A stretch of DNA of 46,627 nucleotides from Pseudoalteromonas lipolytica (GCF_900116435.1 NZ_FPAZ01000024.1:1-46627), one strand, 5' to 3'. Numbered from the stretch's first letter, positions 1-9,528 are shown. The notes: generated from the sequence alone by a model not told the origin. Program-made: numbers and translations.

Positions 1-236
1 AATTGCCGAGAACAACTAAATAACTAAATTTTTGCCTTGTTATCAACGCGGTTTTATTGCCTCAAAATAGACCACTTAATTAAGCGGAATGGTATTATTT
101 GGTTAATTTGTTTTGCAATTGTTGGTTTAGTGATCACAACGTTAAGATGTAAGAAAACCCCTGATTAAGCTAGGCAATTGTAAACAAGTGTGCTTAACTA
201 AATTTATAATTTTCTGTTTATTAAGTAGATACGAGC
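1..236. other. 5' edge, non-coding stretch
   Basis: AT-rich DNA before the first gene. I see no coding region, no clear hairpin with a T-run and no confident promoter. It probably holds the promoter and leader of the binding protein/kinase pair that starts at 237. Confidence 0.4.
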
Positions 237-1397
237 GTGTGGCGAGTATTTGGGTTGGTAGTGCTGTTGGCAATGTTCCCGTGTTATGCCACGACAATTA
301 AGCTGGCCTATACAATGAAGCATGATAACTTCAATCAACTGTTAAGTGAGCTGGCTGAGCAAACAGAATTAACGGTTGATTCTGTGTTGGTTGACCAAAA
401 AGCGTTAAAAGTACGGCTTGTTCAAGCTAATAGTGCGACAACCACCGATGCCGTAATTTTTCCTGCTGACCATCTGGGTCTGAACAAATACGCTAATTTT
501 AGTGTTATTCCCGAATCACTGATAGCTGAAACAACAGATAAACGCACTTTAGATACAACAAGAGTGAATGGTCAATTACTCGGCATTCCCATTATTCAAG
601 GTAATCATTTACTGCTTTTTTATAACACTCGGTACGTAAAGAAAAAAATAAATGACTGGCAGGATATTATTAAACTAAAACCTATGCTGCCTGAACAGGT
701 GAAACTAATCACTTGGAGTTTTATGGAAATGTATTGGTTTATTCCATTTTTAAGCGCATTTGAAGGCGACCTGATTGTTGATGACAAAGTACAGTTGAAT
801 ACATCAGCAATGCAATTAGCTTTGCGATATGTATGGGATTTAAATCAGCAAGGTATCGTGGACAGAGAGTGTGATTACAGCTGTTCACATGCCGCATTTC
901 AAAACCAACAGGCTGCATTTATTATAAATGGTGCTTGGGCCCTCAATACTTACAAAGAAGCACTGGGGGAGCAGTTGGCCGTACAACCACTACCAAAACT
1001 AAATGGTCACTTCATGCAGCCGTACTACTCAACGTTTGTTTTAGCTTTTCCGAATAATAGTTTACAGGGCCCTAATAAAGACAACTTAATTAAGTTTGCA
1101 AAGGCTGTGCAACATGCACCATTTCAGCATTTAATTTGGCAAAAACTTCACGATATCCCAGTGAACACGCAAGTTTTAACGCAGCTTTTAGAGCAAAACA
1201 ATGATACGTTACTTACCTTGCTTGCTGCTTTGCAACATACCAAACCAATGCCATCATCGGCTGCGATGATAATTGCATGGGAAGTGTTAACAAAAGGCTT
1301 TTCTCGTTATGGCAGTGGTGCGCTGACTGCCGAACAAGCAGGTTTATTTATGCAGGGACTCGCAGAGCGCTCAATTGCGAATGAAGAGGTGCAATGA
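237..1397 (+). CDS. periplasmic extracellular solute-binding protein (family 1, sugar-type)
   Basis: A 386-residue protein with the layout of family 1 ABC solute-binding proteins (maltose/sugar binders). An N-terminal signal peptide runs to about residue 18 (hydrophobic LVVLLAMF, then CYA before TTIK). It starts at GTG. The mature protein carries typical binding-protein sequence such as GIPIIQGNHLLLFYNTRYV and, near the middle, FIINGAWALNTYKEA. No ABC permease or ATPase is adjacent. Instead the stop overlaps the start of a hybrid histidine kinase by four bases (ATGA), so the two are translated together. This suggests the protein presents a periplasmic ligand to the kinase rather than to a transporter. 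That role is inference; the ligand is unknown. The family call is from fold-level sequence pattern only. Confidence 0.75.
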   Translation: MWRVFGLVVLLAMFPCYATTIKLAYTMKHDNFNQLLSELAEQTELTVDSVLVDQKALKVRLVQANSATTTDAVIFPADHLGLNKYANFSVIPESLIAETTDKRTLDTTRVNGQLLGIPIIQGNHLLLFYNTRYVKKKINDWQDIIKLKPMLPEQVKLITWSFMEMYWFIPFLSAFEGDLIVDDKVQLNTSAMQLALRYVWDLNQQGIVDRECDYSCSHAAFQNQQAAFIINGAWALNTYKEALGEQLAVQPLPKLNGHFMQPYYSTFVLAFPNNSLQGPNKDNLIKFAKAVQHAPFQHLIWQKLHDIPVNTQVLTQLLEQNNDTLLTLLAALQHTKPMPSSAAMIIAWEVLTKGFSRYGSGALTAEQAGLFMQGLAERSIANEEVQ

Positions 1398-3625
1398 ACA
1401 GCCCACGGTTTAGCCAAGCATTATTCGCAAGTGTATTATTGCTGGTTATTATTCCGCTTTTGGTGCTGGCAGGCTTGATGATCGGGCGTTTTTATTTAAA
1501 CTCGATTGAACAAGCTAAAACAAGCTTACAATGGCAGGCAAGAAATAACGCGGCAAGCTTGGAACAACTGATCTTCAAATTAGAAAAAAATAGTCAGTTA
1601 TTAAGTAGTACAAAAGCGATAGCTGAGCTTCCAGATACCGTGGTGTATTCGCAATTTGCATTGGTTCAATTACAGCAATTTGTAACAGATAACCCACAAA
1701 TAATTGCATCAATTGTTTTAGATAATCAAGGCTTTATTGTTGAAGGTTACCCAATAACATCGTTAACGCTAAATTACGCACTAACAAAAAGTATTCTCGA
1801 TAGCGCGCAGATCTCGAACAATCAAAATAGCATTCAAGTAATTAATAAGCCGCAGTTGAATGAATTGCTCTTTCAAACAGAAACCAAACAAAATGCATTA
1901 ATAGCAATTACTTCAACGCTGTTACATGAACAAGACTCGTTAAGTGAACCAATCCGAAAAACGGGGTTATTAGTGTCGTTTATTCCGTTATCTGAAGCAT
2001 TAAAGTGGCTTGCTGTTCACAATGAGCAGCCTACTTACCAATCAGGTAAACAAGTACAAATTACCGTGCAAGATCATGTTTTATACAGTTTAGGGGTCGT
2101 TGAAAGTACGGCGTTACTGACAGGAAGTGCGTCGATTAGTAACGTGCTGTTTAATAATGAACGAACAGCATTACACTTTAGAATTAATGAAGCTGAAACT
2201 GCATATACCAATGCGGTAAAGGAAACAGCGATAGCTGGAGGTTTGTTAATTATAGGTCTTTCAGTTGTGTCATTGTTTTTGGTTCATTGGTTAACGCAAC
2301 GTTTGCATAATCCACTTAATCGTATTACTGCACTGAGTCGGGAGTTTGCATGTGGTAACTACAAAAAAATAACCGATGACTTTCATTATCAGGAGTTTAA
2401 AGATATAGCTCAGTCACTCAATAGCATGGCTGAAACAATTGATATTCAGATCACTTCTTTACAGCTAGAGAAGGTTAGGGCGGAGCATTCTGAGCAAGTT
2501 AAAAGCCAGTTTTTAGCAAATATGAGCCATGAAATTAGAACACCAATGAATGGGATTGTTGGTTTTTTACAGTTGTTGAAAAAAAGCCAATTAAATTCAG
2601 AACAAGCTGATTTTGTGAGACAAATTAATAACTGCAGCGATGTGTTACTCACAGTGATTAATGACATACTCGACTTTTCAAAAATTGAAGCAAATAAAAT
2701 AGAACTTGATACGCGAGAATGCAATTTAATCGCGCTATGCCAAGATCTCATTGTGTTATTTAAACCCAGCTGCGATGCTAAGGGGATTGCTTGCCAACTT
2801 AATATTAATCAACTCAAAGCAGTCAACGTCGAGTGTGATGAAATTCGCGTTAAGCAAGTGCTTATAAACCTGCTGTCAAACGCGATTAAATTCACAAAAG
2901 AAGGGGAAATTACTCTATCAATTAATGTCATTGACAAAGATGCTCACACGACAACAGTTGAATTTACTGTGACTGATACAGGTATTGGTATAGCAGAAGA
3001 TAAATTAACCGTTTTGTTTAACCCCTTTGTACAAGCGCAAAGTAATATCATGCGTGAATATGGCGGCACAGGTTTAGGGCTTGCCATAAGTAAAGGCTTA
3101 GTGGATTTAATGGGCGGCGAAATTTCGCTTAAAAGTAAGCTTGGTGAAGGCACTACATTTACTATTATGGTGAGTTTTAAAACCCACTCACACGTGCTTA
3201 GCAAAGCAAAAACAAGTCAACTCGACACGGCGATAACGGTCGACTTTTCAAGCATAAAAACACCGTTGTTAGTCGCAGAAGATAACCCAATTAACCAAAT
3301 TGTTATTACGAAATACTTATCGCAATTAGGTTTGAGCTATGAACTTGCTGAAAATGGCCAAATAGCCTGTGATAAGGCATCAATGAATAACTACGCGTTA
3401 ATTTTAATGGATATTCAAATGCCTGTGATGGATGGTTTAACGGCCAGTAAAACACTGCTGAAGCAAGAAGGATTTAATACACCCATTATCGCAGTGAGTG
3501 CGAATGCAATGAGAGAAGATATCGAAAAAAGTATGGAAATAGGTATACACGATCACATTGCGAAGCCAATCGATTTCACAGAGCTTGAACGGGCGCTTGC
3601 AAAGTGGCTATTTCAGTCAATTTAA
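1394..3625 (+). CDS. membrane hybrid sensor histidine kinase with C-terminal receiver
   Basis: A 743-residue inner-membrane kinase. In order: a TM helix (about 11-34), a periplasmic sensor region of about 240 residues, a second TM helix (about 279-300), a HAMP-like linker, a HisKA domain with phospho-accepting His379 in FLANMSHEIRTPMNG, a HATPase domain (N-box LINLLSNAIKF near 490; DTGIGIAEDKL; GGTGLGLA near 557), and a receiver domain (about 622-740) with acidic pocket AEDNP and phospho-acceptor Asp673 in LILMDIQMPVMDG. All catalytic boxes look intact. No Hpt domain or DNA-binding response regulator is nearby, so the downstream partner must be elsewhere. The start overlaps the stop of the solute-binding protein, which is its likely periplasmic partner, as LuxP is for LuxQ (analogy only). 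Confidence 0.93.
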   Translation: MNSPRFSQALFASVLLLVIIPLLVLAGLMIGRFYLNSIEQAKTSLQWQARNNAASLEQLIFKLEKNSQLLSSTKAIAELPDTVVYSQFALVQLQQFVTDNPQIIASIVLDNQGFIVEGYPITSLTLNYALTKSILDSAQISNNQNSIQVINKPQLNELLFQTETKQNALIAITSTLLHEQDSLSEPIRKTGLLVSFIPLSEALKWLAVHNEQPTYQSGKQVQITVQDHVLYSLGVVESTALLTGSASISNVLFNNERTALHFRINEAETAYTNAVKETAIAGGLLIIGLSVVSLFLVHWLTQRLHNPLNRITALSREFACGNYKKITDDFHYQEFKDIAQSLNSMAETIDIQITSLQLEKVRAEHSEQVKSQFLANMSHEIRTPMNGIVGFLQLLKKSQLNSEQADFVRQINNCSDVLLTVINDILDFSKIEANKIELDTRECNLIALCQDLIVLFKPSCDAKGIACQLNINQLKAVNVECDEIRVKQVLINLLSNAIKFTKEGEITLSINVIDKDAHTTTVEFTVTDTGIGIAEDKLTVLFNPFVQAQSNIMREYGGTGLGLAISKGLVDLMGGEISLKSKLGEGTTFTIMVSFKTHSHVLSKAKTSQLDTAITVDFSSIKTPLLVAEDNPINQIVITKYLSQLGLSYELAENGQIACDKASMNNYALILMDIQMPVMDGLTASKTLLKQEGFNTPIIAVSANAMREDIEKSMEIGIHDHIAKPIDFTELERALAKWLFQSI

Positions 3626-3640
3626 TGACTGAAATAGCCA
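3605..3640. terminator. 15-bp perfect hairpin overlapping the kinase stop codon
   Basis: A 15-bp arm TGGCTATTTCAGTCA (3605-3619) is repeated inverted at 3626-3640 with a 6-nt loop. The loop contains the kinase TAA. It lies between the convergent kinase and gloA genes. No strong T-run follows on either strand, so it may be a Rho-assisted or 3'-end stabilising structure rather than a classical intrinsic terminator. Confidence 0.5.
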
Positions 3641-3646
3641 AAACAA

Positions 3647-4045
3647 TTAAAATTGACTGTAGTCTTTTTTCTGAATTAGCTCAATTGCATAACCATCAGG
3701 GTCTTTAACAAAAGCGATTTCAGTGGTGCCGCCCTTTACTGGGCCGGGCTCACGGCTCACATTACCGCCTGCGGCTTTAATATCTTCGCAGGCTTTATAA
3801 ATGTCATCAAACTCAATTGCAATGTGGCCATACGCATTGCCTAAGTCGTAGCTGTCGGTATCCCAGTTATAGGTGAGCTCGAGCACGGTAGCGTCTTTTT
3901 CTTCACCGTAACCAACAAAAGCAAGTGTGTAACGGTATTCTTCATTATCTGCACGGCGCAGTTCTTTCATGCCTAATACTTGCGTGTAAAATTCGATAGA
4001 TTTGTCTAAATCAGCAACGCGAAGCATTGTGTGTAATAAACGCAT
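3647..4045 (-). CDS. gloA: lactoylglutathione lyase (glyoxalase I)
   Basis: A 132-residue cytoplasmic enzyme that isomerises the methylglyoxal-glutathione hemithioacetal to S-lactoylglutathione, the first step of glyoxalase detoxification. It is close in length and sequence to E. coli GloA: the N-terminus MRLLHTMLRVADLDKSIEFY, the block GNAYGHIAIE and the block VKGGTTEIAFVKDPDGYAIE are all recognisable. The four metal ligands of the bacterial Ni-type enzyme are present at the expected places: His5, a Glu in VLELTYNW (about 56), His in AYGHIAI (about 74) and Glu in YAIELI (about 122). It converges on the sensor kinase and stands alone. Confidence 0.96.
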   Translation of the reverse strand: MRLLHTMLRVADLDKSIEFYTQVLGMKELRRADNEEYRYTLAFVGYGEEKDATVLELTYNWDTDSYDLGNAYGHIAIEFDDIYKACEDIKAAGGNVSREPGPVKGGTTEIAFVKDPDGYAIELIQKKDYSQF

Positions 4046-4085
4046 TTAAATCCTCTTTAAAATTCACAAATTTTTGATAACGCAG

Positions 4086-5117
4086 CTACTGCTGCGCTGT
4101 TAAAATATCAATAATTCGATTATAAATTATTTCTGCTAGCATCACAGTATCATCGCCATTAGTATTTATAAACTGCACAACGACTGTATCGATATCTTTA
4201 TAATAACGAGCAATGCTTGAATAGCCTAATACCCAACCTGTGTGTTCATACTTATAAAGTGATGCATACAAAATTTGCTCTTGTTTGTTGAAAAAAGTGC
4301 CTTTGTTTAAAGCAAGAATAAAGTCGCCTACATCTTGTGCTGTCGCCACATAGCCTTGTTCGAGTGCTTTAAAATCATTCTCATAACCCACGTAATAACC
4401 ACTCATCAAATCTACTAAATTGATTTCATGTACTGATGAAAACGTATGCGTTAGGCCCAATGGCGTTAAAATTTCATCTTTAATAAATTGGTTATGATCA
4501 TAACCCAGCACAGTAGACATTATTTTTCGCAGTAGCAGGTAATTTGTGTTGGAATAACCATAATCTGTATCTGGATCAAAGTCAGCAGGGGTGTCTAGCA
4601 CCAAAGCTAGCGGATCGGGGTAGGCGATTGACCAATCAAAGTTATTAGTATCTGTGTAATTGGGAATGCCACTTCTGTGCTGTACCATCATTCGTAAGGT
4701 GATTTTATCTGCGTTTTGAATGCGTCCAACTAACGATGGAAGATAATCAGCCAGTGTTTTATCGATATCAATCAGCCCTGCAGACACAAGCTTTGTTAAA
4801 GCTGATGCGTCATACAGCTTACGGATACTCCCAATTTTAAACAACGCAGTCGCATAAGCGGGGATTTTTTGCTCTCGATTATGCCAACCTTGTGCAAAAT
4901 ATTCAGGTTGGTTTCCTTGTTTATGAACATACACAATAATGCCATCAACTCCTTGTTCAATAGCCTCTTGTGTTTGTGCTTGAATGTTGGCGGGAAGTGG
5001 CTGAAAGTAATATATGGCAAACTGCCAGGGGGCAAAAATGTATATGCTAGTGAGAGTAACAATAAGAGCTGCAACGCGCATAAGTCTGAGCGCTTTTTTG
5101 TTCTTCAATTGTAGCAT
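4086..5117 (-). CDS. membrane-anchored serine hydrolase, beta-lactamase/PBP-like family
   Basis: A 343-residue protein of the class C beta-lactamase/D-aminopeptidase-like family. A hydrophobic segment (about residues 12-32) without a clear cleavage site suggests an N-terminal membrane anchor with the catalytic domain in the periplasm. The active-site triad is visible: SxxK as Ser97-Ile-Arg-Lys100, the YxN motif Tyr188-Ser-Asn, and HTG at 292-294 in place of KTG, as in many esterase or peptidase members of the family. The substrate cannot be told from sequence; it could be a peptidase, an esterase or a muropeptide-acting enzyme. The gene is monocistronic, with a hairpin in the gap to the decarboxylase gene. 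Confidence 0.85.
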   Translation of the reverse strand: MLQLKNKKALRLMRVAALIVTLTSIYIFAPWQFAIYYFQPLPANIQAQTQEAIEQGVDGIIVYVHKQGNQPEYFAQGWHNREQKIPAYATALFKIGSIRKLYDASALTKLVSAGLIDIDKTLADYLPSLVGRIQNADKITLRMMVQHRSGIPNYTDTNNFDWSIAYPDPLALVLDTPADFDPDTDYGYSNTNYLLLRKIMSTVLGYDHNQFIKDEILTPLGLTHTFSSVHEINLVDLMSGYYVGYENDFKALEQGYVATAQDVGDFILALNKGTFFNKQEQILYASLYKYEHTGWVLGYSSIARYYKDIDTVVVQFINTNGDDTVMLAEIIYNRIIDILTAQQ

Positions 5118-5167
5118 TGCATTCTCGCTTCGTTTATTTTGTAGTGTGTGGGGCTGTTTTTAATCTA

Positions 5168-5201
5168 CTATTCAGCAATACCGTGTGGCATTGCTGAATA
5201 G
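5168..5201. terminator. hairpin between decarboxylase and serine hydrolase genes
   Basis: The 12-bp arm CTATTCAGCAAT at 5168-5179 is repeated inverted at 5190-5201 around a 10-nt loop. It lies just past the minus-strand decarboxylase stop and ahead of the serine hydrolase. There is no long T-run after the stem on the minus strand, so terminator function is likely but unproven. Confidence 0.45.
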
Positions 5202-5234
5202 TGATAAGGTACTTGACGGTATTAATAGTCTTGT

Positions 5235-7142
5235 TTACTTTTTCACCTTACCTTTAAGAACATAGATCTCGCCATCAAAACTCCCTTGAATCGTCAGTCC
5301 TTGTCCTGCTAATTCTTTTAGATATTCTATATGCTCATCAGTGATATGCTGGCCTGGCACTAAAAGTGGAATACCAGGCGGGTAAGGAGTCACTAATCCG
5401 GCACAAATGCGGTTGTTACTCTTACTAATAGGCACAGACTCGCGTTCGCCGTAAAACGCATCGCTTGGAATACATGCTAAGTCTATGGCTGGTAAGTTCT
5501 CTGGTAAGCGTGTACGTCTCATCGATGTAGCCAGTTTTACTTTTCCGCTGTCTAGTTTCTTTAATGCATTGTAAAGACGAATGATCTTAGAACGCGTTCC
5601 GCCAAGTGTCAGTAAAACCAATATTGTACTGTGCGTGTATTTTTCTATTTCTAGGCCAATTTCATCTAATAGGAATTTATGAATATCCTTTAATGAATAA
5701 GGCAATTCGCTAATATCAATAAGAATCTTTAGTGGATCGTGACCCATGTTATCGCCACTAAAATGCGGGAAAATTTCCATAAAATCTTCTTTTCCAAGTA
5801 CTTTTATATACTTGAGTGACGCCATCTGTTGCTTGAACTCTGCGACATGATTCAACAAGGCATTCAGTAGCTTATAGCCTTCCATCTCTAGTTGTTTTTG
5901 GCACACATCAAGCGAGGCAATAAGTTGATACTTAGGTGAAGTACTGGCGTAAATACTGTAGATCTCGCGGAAGAAATCGGCGTCGAAATCAGGATCGTTT
6001 ACGTGAATATAAGACGCCTGAGAAAACGCCGACACGACTTTATGTGCAGAGTGGGTTACATAGTCAGCGCCTGCATGAATGGCAGAGTAGTAGCGTAAAC
6101 TTGGGTGAAAAAGCGAGTACGCAAACCACGCTTCGTCGATAAATACTTTAATCCCATGTTGATGGGCAAACTCAACCACTTGTTTCAAGTCACTAAGAAG
6201 ACCATCGTAGGTACAACCGGTGAGAACAAGCAGTTTTGCGTCAGTATTTTGTTCAATCGCTTGCTTGATATCTGCTAATGAGGGGGGCGCGAAGATGCCA
6301 TATTTAGGGTTTAAAATACTCGACAAATAAATGGGTAAACTAGCTGATTGCAAAATGCCATAATGTACTGATTTATGACAATTGCGATCGATGATCACTT
6401 TATCGCCTTTACGCAGCAACGTTTGCAAAATAATTTTATTCGAGGTGGATGAACCGTTGGTGACAAAATAAGTATGCTTAACTTCAAATGTCGCAGCAGC
6501 TGACTCTTGTGAGCGGCCAATGGTATTGGTGCTGTCTGACAATGAACCAAGCGAATCAACAGAAACCGACAGATCGCCAACAAATACATTACGGCCATAA
6601 AACTGATAAAAATCTTTGATGTAGGGAGAATTTCTAAAGCTAGAACCACCACTGTGCCCGGGTGTGTGCCATGAATCATTCGCTTCGCCGACATAACGAC
6701 GGTAGGCTGTCCAAAATGGGGTTTCTGATCTGTCATCAAAGTCGTTGATCATATAACCTAAGATTGCTTCGGGGTCCGAAATTACTTCATCTTTAAAGAA
6801 GAAAGATTCAATTTCTTCTGACTCGTTAACGATCTCTAACCCTTTAGTATCGTCGCCAATAACATACACTGGCAGCTCAAGACGGATCCCTTTTAACTGC
6901 TCTATAAAGCGACTATAGGTTCGTTCGCTATTGTTCAGTACATCCCAACTGAGTACCACAGCTTGAATATCACCATCTTCTTCTACACATGTTAATGCCT
7001 GCTTGAGCTCATTACACTCAATAATATCGATATCAACATCACTCCGCTCAAAATTAGGGATTGTTCGTGCAAGGTTCGTTGACAGCTCTTGCAAAGTGGC
7101 AGGGTCTTGCTCAATTAACAAGATACGAAGTAAAGGTAACAT
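5235..7142 (-). CDS. PLP-dependent Orn/Lys/Arg decarboxylase (fold-type I)
   Basis: A PLP enzyme of the bacterial acid-inducible lysine/ornithine/arginine decarboxylase family. It has an N-terminal receiver-like wing domain starting at LRILLIEQDP, then a catalytic core with WHTPGHSGG, the substrate/PLP region IDRNCHKSVHYG, DEAWFAYSLFHP, and the Schiff-base lysine in THSAHKVVSAFSQASYIH. The C-terminal VTPYPPGIPLLVPGQ is also typical. It is shorter (635-648 residues) than E. coli AdiA or LdcC (over 700). The reading frame extends up to 7181, but I prefer the ATG at 7142 because GAG lies seven bases before it and the protein then starts directly at the first strand of the wing domain. The amine product (cadaverine, putrescine or agmatine) cannot be decided from sequence. 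No antiporter is adjacent. Confidence 0.88.
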   Translation of the reverse strand: MLPLLRILLIEQDPATLQELSTNLARTIPNFERSDVDIDIIECNELKQALTCVEEDGDIQAVVLSWDVLNNSERTYSRFIEQLKGIRLELPVYVIGDDTKGLEIVNESEEIESFFFKDEVISDPEAILGYMINDFDDRSETPFWTAYRRYVGEANDSWHTPGHSGGSSFRNSPYIKDFYQFYGRNVFVGDLSVSVDSLGSLSDSTNTIGRSQESAAATFEVKHTYFVTNGSSTSNKIILQTLLRKGDKVIIDRNCHKSVHYGILQSASLPIYLSSILNPKYGIFAPPSLADIKQAIEQNTDAKLLVLTGCTYDGLLSDLKQVVEFAHQHGIKVFIDEAWFAYSLFHPSLRYYSAIHAGADYVTHSAHKVVSAFSQASYIHVNDPDFDADFFREIYSIYASTSPKYQLIASLDVCQKQLEMEGYKLLNALLNHVAEFKQQMASLKYIKVLGKEDFMEIFPHFSGDNMGHDPLKILIDISELPYSLKDIHKFLLDEIGLEIEKYTHSTILVLLTLGGTRSKIIRLYNALKKLDSGKVKLATSMRRTRLPENLPAIDLACIPSDAFYGERESVPISKSNNRICAGLVTPYPPGIPLLVPGQHITDEHIEYLKELAGQGLTIQGSFDGEIYVLKGKVKK

Positions 7143-7546
7143 AGCAATTCTCATAAAAATTTTCACAATACTCAACAGCATAACGAAAGGATGGTGGCTT
7201 GTGAAATTAATACTTTGATTATTGTGCTATTAGTTTCGAGTCTTTTGAGATTAGAGTTTGTGCAATTTCATGTTTTTAATTCGAGTACAAGTTGGAATCA
7301 CTCACAATCATTCGATACTAGTAATACCTTAGCAAGGAAAGTGTTTTATGTATTAGCAAACAGAATAGTGAGTTTGAACACATATATTTTATTTTCTGGC
7401 GAGATTGCTGTAATTATATACAACTAAACGCAGACAACTTATATCGCCGCACTTGTGTTAGGAAGGCAGAAAAATATATTTTCCTTAGAGGGGGCTTAAT
7501 TATACCTAATTCGAAAATTAAGCTTATTAAGAATAGGGAGCAGAAA
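7143..7546. other. intergenic stretch between divergent decarboxylase and beta-propeller remnant
   Basis: About 400 bases with no convincing gene. A 78-codon open frame at 7191-7427 shows no ribosome-binding site and no family-like sequence. Short inverted repeats occur near 7461-7484 and 7495-7523 (CTTAATT/AATTAAG). It probably holds the promoters of the divergent decarboxylase and of the remnant at 7547. Confidence 0.4.
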
Positions 7547-7790
7547 ATGAAGTGGATGTATTATTTGATTTGTGTACTTTTCGTTGGAAATATTGCATCA
7601 AATCGTATTTGAGAAGGGGACGGGGCCAAAAGGTGTGGTTTTTCATCCTGATGATCGTACTTTGTTTTTGTCTGCTTATGAAAAAAATAAGGTGCTTGTT
7701 ATTGATATAATCTCTGGCAAAACGTTATTTGAACTGCCCACAGGAAATGGACCCGATGGCATAGGGTATTCACCACAGAGGCTACCCTGA
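7547..7790 (+). pseudogene. remnant of secreted YVTN-type beta-propeller protein (frameshifted, truncated)
   Basis: A good ribosome-binding site (AGGGAG, 7534-7539) precedes ATG 7547. This opens a signal-peptide-like start, MKWMYYLICVLFVGNIAS, and stops after 22 codons at 7612. The next frame continues with FEKGTGPKGVVFHPDDRT and LFELPTGNGPDGIGYSP, which look like two blades of a YVTN/NHL-type beta-propeller. The frame ends at 7790 with no further repeats, so both a frameshift and a large 3' deletion are implied. Family members normally have several hundred residues. This assignment rests on repeat pattern alone. Confidence 0.6.
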
Positions 7791-7981
7791 GTGAGCAACA
7801 CGATAATGTAACTTTTTACATCATTGCCAAGTGTAAACAGAGGGGACTTACACGCTTCTAAGTTTGACTCGTGGGAGGATGACTGCCTAATTGAAAAATG
7901 CTCAGCGATAAAGAACGAGTGACAAAAGCACTCCCACTCGATAAAGATAAAAACAAAAGTAAACAACCAAGAGAGTAAAGA

Positions 7982-9517
7982 ATGGCGTATTTTAAAAATT
8001 TCAAAACAGTGGTCATATTTACATTAAGCGCGTTGAGTATAAACGTGGCATATGCAGAGGAAGTATCAGCTTCAAACAACAGTAAGAAACTGATACCAGA
8101 AGCCACTCAATTTGTTACACAGCACAAAGGCACCTTTAATGGCAAAAAACTGAAATACAAAGTTGTAGCCGGTGAAACTTATTTATTGAACAAAGACGAA
8201 GGACCTACCGCCTCTGTCTTTTCATTTGATTACATTGTCGCAGACGACAAAGAAAACAGACCGGTTACGTTTATATGGAATGGTGGCCCTGGTTCATCTT
8301 CTAATTGGTTACACATGGGCGCTTACGGGCCTAAACGCGTTGTTGTGCCAAGCGACGCAGCGCATCCAGGGGCTGCTCCTTATGAATTAAAAGATGCGCC
8401 AGAAACGATTCTCGATGTGACTGATATGGTGTTTGTTGATCCCGTTGGCACAGGGTACTCTCGCGCATTAGGTGAAACTGAAAGCAAAGCCTTTTGGGGG
8501 TTGAATGAAGACACATCCGCCATTGCTGATTTTATCGCGCAGTGGCTGACGAAAGAAAACCGCTGGAATGCGCCAATATTTTTATTAGGAGAAAGCTATG
8601 GTACGACTAGAGCGGCAGCTGTTTCTAAAGTGCTCATGGACAAACACCTTATTAATGTAAATGGCATCATTTTTGTGTCCCAAGCTTTGGATTACCAAGG
8701 CTCAAGCCCTTATGTAGACGACAATATTATATCTTACATTACTTACATACCAACATTAGCTGCGACAGCTTGGTACCATAAAAAAGTTGATACATCAGGA
8801 AGTTTTGAAGCGTTTATTGATGCGAGTCGACAATTTGCCGTTGATGAATTGCTGCCCGCATTATTTAAAGGTAATACCCTTAGCACAGCTGAAAGAGCGC
8901 GAATTGTTGAGGGATTACAACGTTATACAGGCCTTAGCAAACAATACATAGAGCGAACTGATTTGCGCATCAACGCGTTTAGATTTGCTAAAGAGTTGTT
9001 GCGTGACGAGGGCGTCGCCGTTGGGTTGCTCGATGGACGTTATAAGCTTGATGAAAGAGACGACCTATCCGCTAATCCTACGCAAGATGCGTCGAAAGCC
9101 ATAGCACCGGCCTACAAAGCAGCACTCATGAAATATATGCACACGGATTTAAACGTACAGTGGAAAAGAAAATACTTAAATCCATCTGACACTGAATTAT
9201 CTGATAATTGGCGCTGGCGTACGGCTCCTGATGGACAAAGCTGGGAGCCAAAATACGTGAATACTGCGCCAGATTTATCGTATGCCCTTCGCAGTAATCC
9301 ACAGATGAAAGTTATGGTTGCCTCTGGGTATTACGATATGGTCACACCATTTTTTGATGCTGAATACACCTTAAACAGACACGGTATAAACGCTGATAAA
9401 ATTGATTACTACTATTATCACGGTGGTCACATGATGTATGTTCACGGACCAGCAAGAGTGTCGCTTTTAAAAGATACGAGAGACTTTATTAAAAAACAGT
9501 TGAGCCAAAACCCTTAA
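7982..9517 (+). CDS. secreted S10-family serine carboxypeptidase
   Basis: A 511-residue protein with a signal peptide (about 1-25, ending VAYA) and the S10 carboxypeptidase signature. FIWNGGPGSSSN (near residue 100) is the oxyanion-hole block. The catalytic triad is Ser205 in GESYGT, Asp452 in SGYYDMVTP and His483 in YYHGGHMMY. It should remove C-terminal residues from peptides in the periplasm or outside the cell. The start has a purine-rich AGAGAG about seven bases upstream. Immediately upstream is a dead beta-propeller gene; downstream is an inverted repeat at 9529-9565. S10 enzymes are common in marine Alteromonadales as peptide scavengers (established knowledge of the group). Confidence 0.93.
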   Translation: MAYFKNFKTVVIFTLSALSINVAYAEEVSASNNSKKLIPEATQFVTQHKGTFNGKKLKYKVVAGETYLLNKDEGPTASVFSFDYIVADDKENRPVTFIWNGGPGSSSNWLHMGAYGPKRVVVPSDAAHPGAAPYELKDAPETILDVTDMVFVDPVGTGYSRALGETESKAFWGLNEDTSAIADFIAQWLTKENRWNAPIFLLGESYGTTRAAAVSKVLMDKHLINVNGIIFVSQALDYQGSSPYVDDNIISYITYIPTLAATAWYHKKVDTSGSFEAFIDASRQFAVDELLPALFKGNTLSTAERARIVEGLQRYTGLSKQYIERTDLRINAFRFAKELLRDEGVAVGLLDGRYKLDERDDLSANPTQDASKAIAPAYKAALMKYMHTDLNVQWKRKYLNPSDTELSDNWRWRTAPDGQSWEPKYVNTAPDLSYALRSNPQMKVMVASGYYDMVTPFFDAEYTLNRHGINADKIDYYYYHGGHMMYVHGPARVSLLKDTRDFIKKQLSQNP

Positions 9518-9528
9518 TAATAGGCCTA

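Noticed and set aside
7191..7427. 78-codon plus-strand frame
   Set aside because: No ribosome-binding site, no recognisable family and random-looking composition; treated as chance.
7898..7978. 26-codon frame just before the S10 peptidase
   Set aside because: Short, Lys-rich, no ribosome-binding site and no family; more likely the leader of the peptidase gene.
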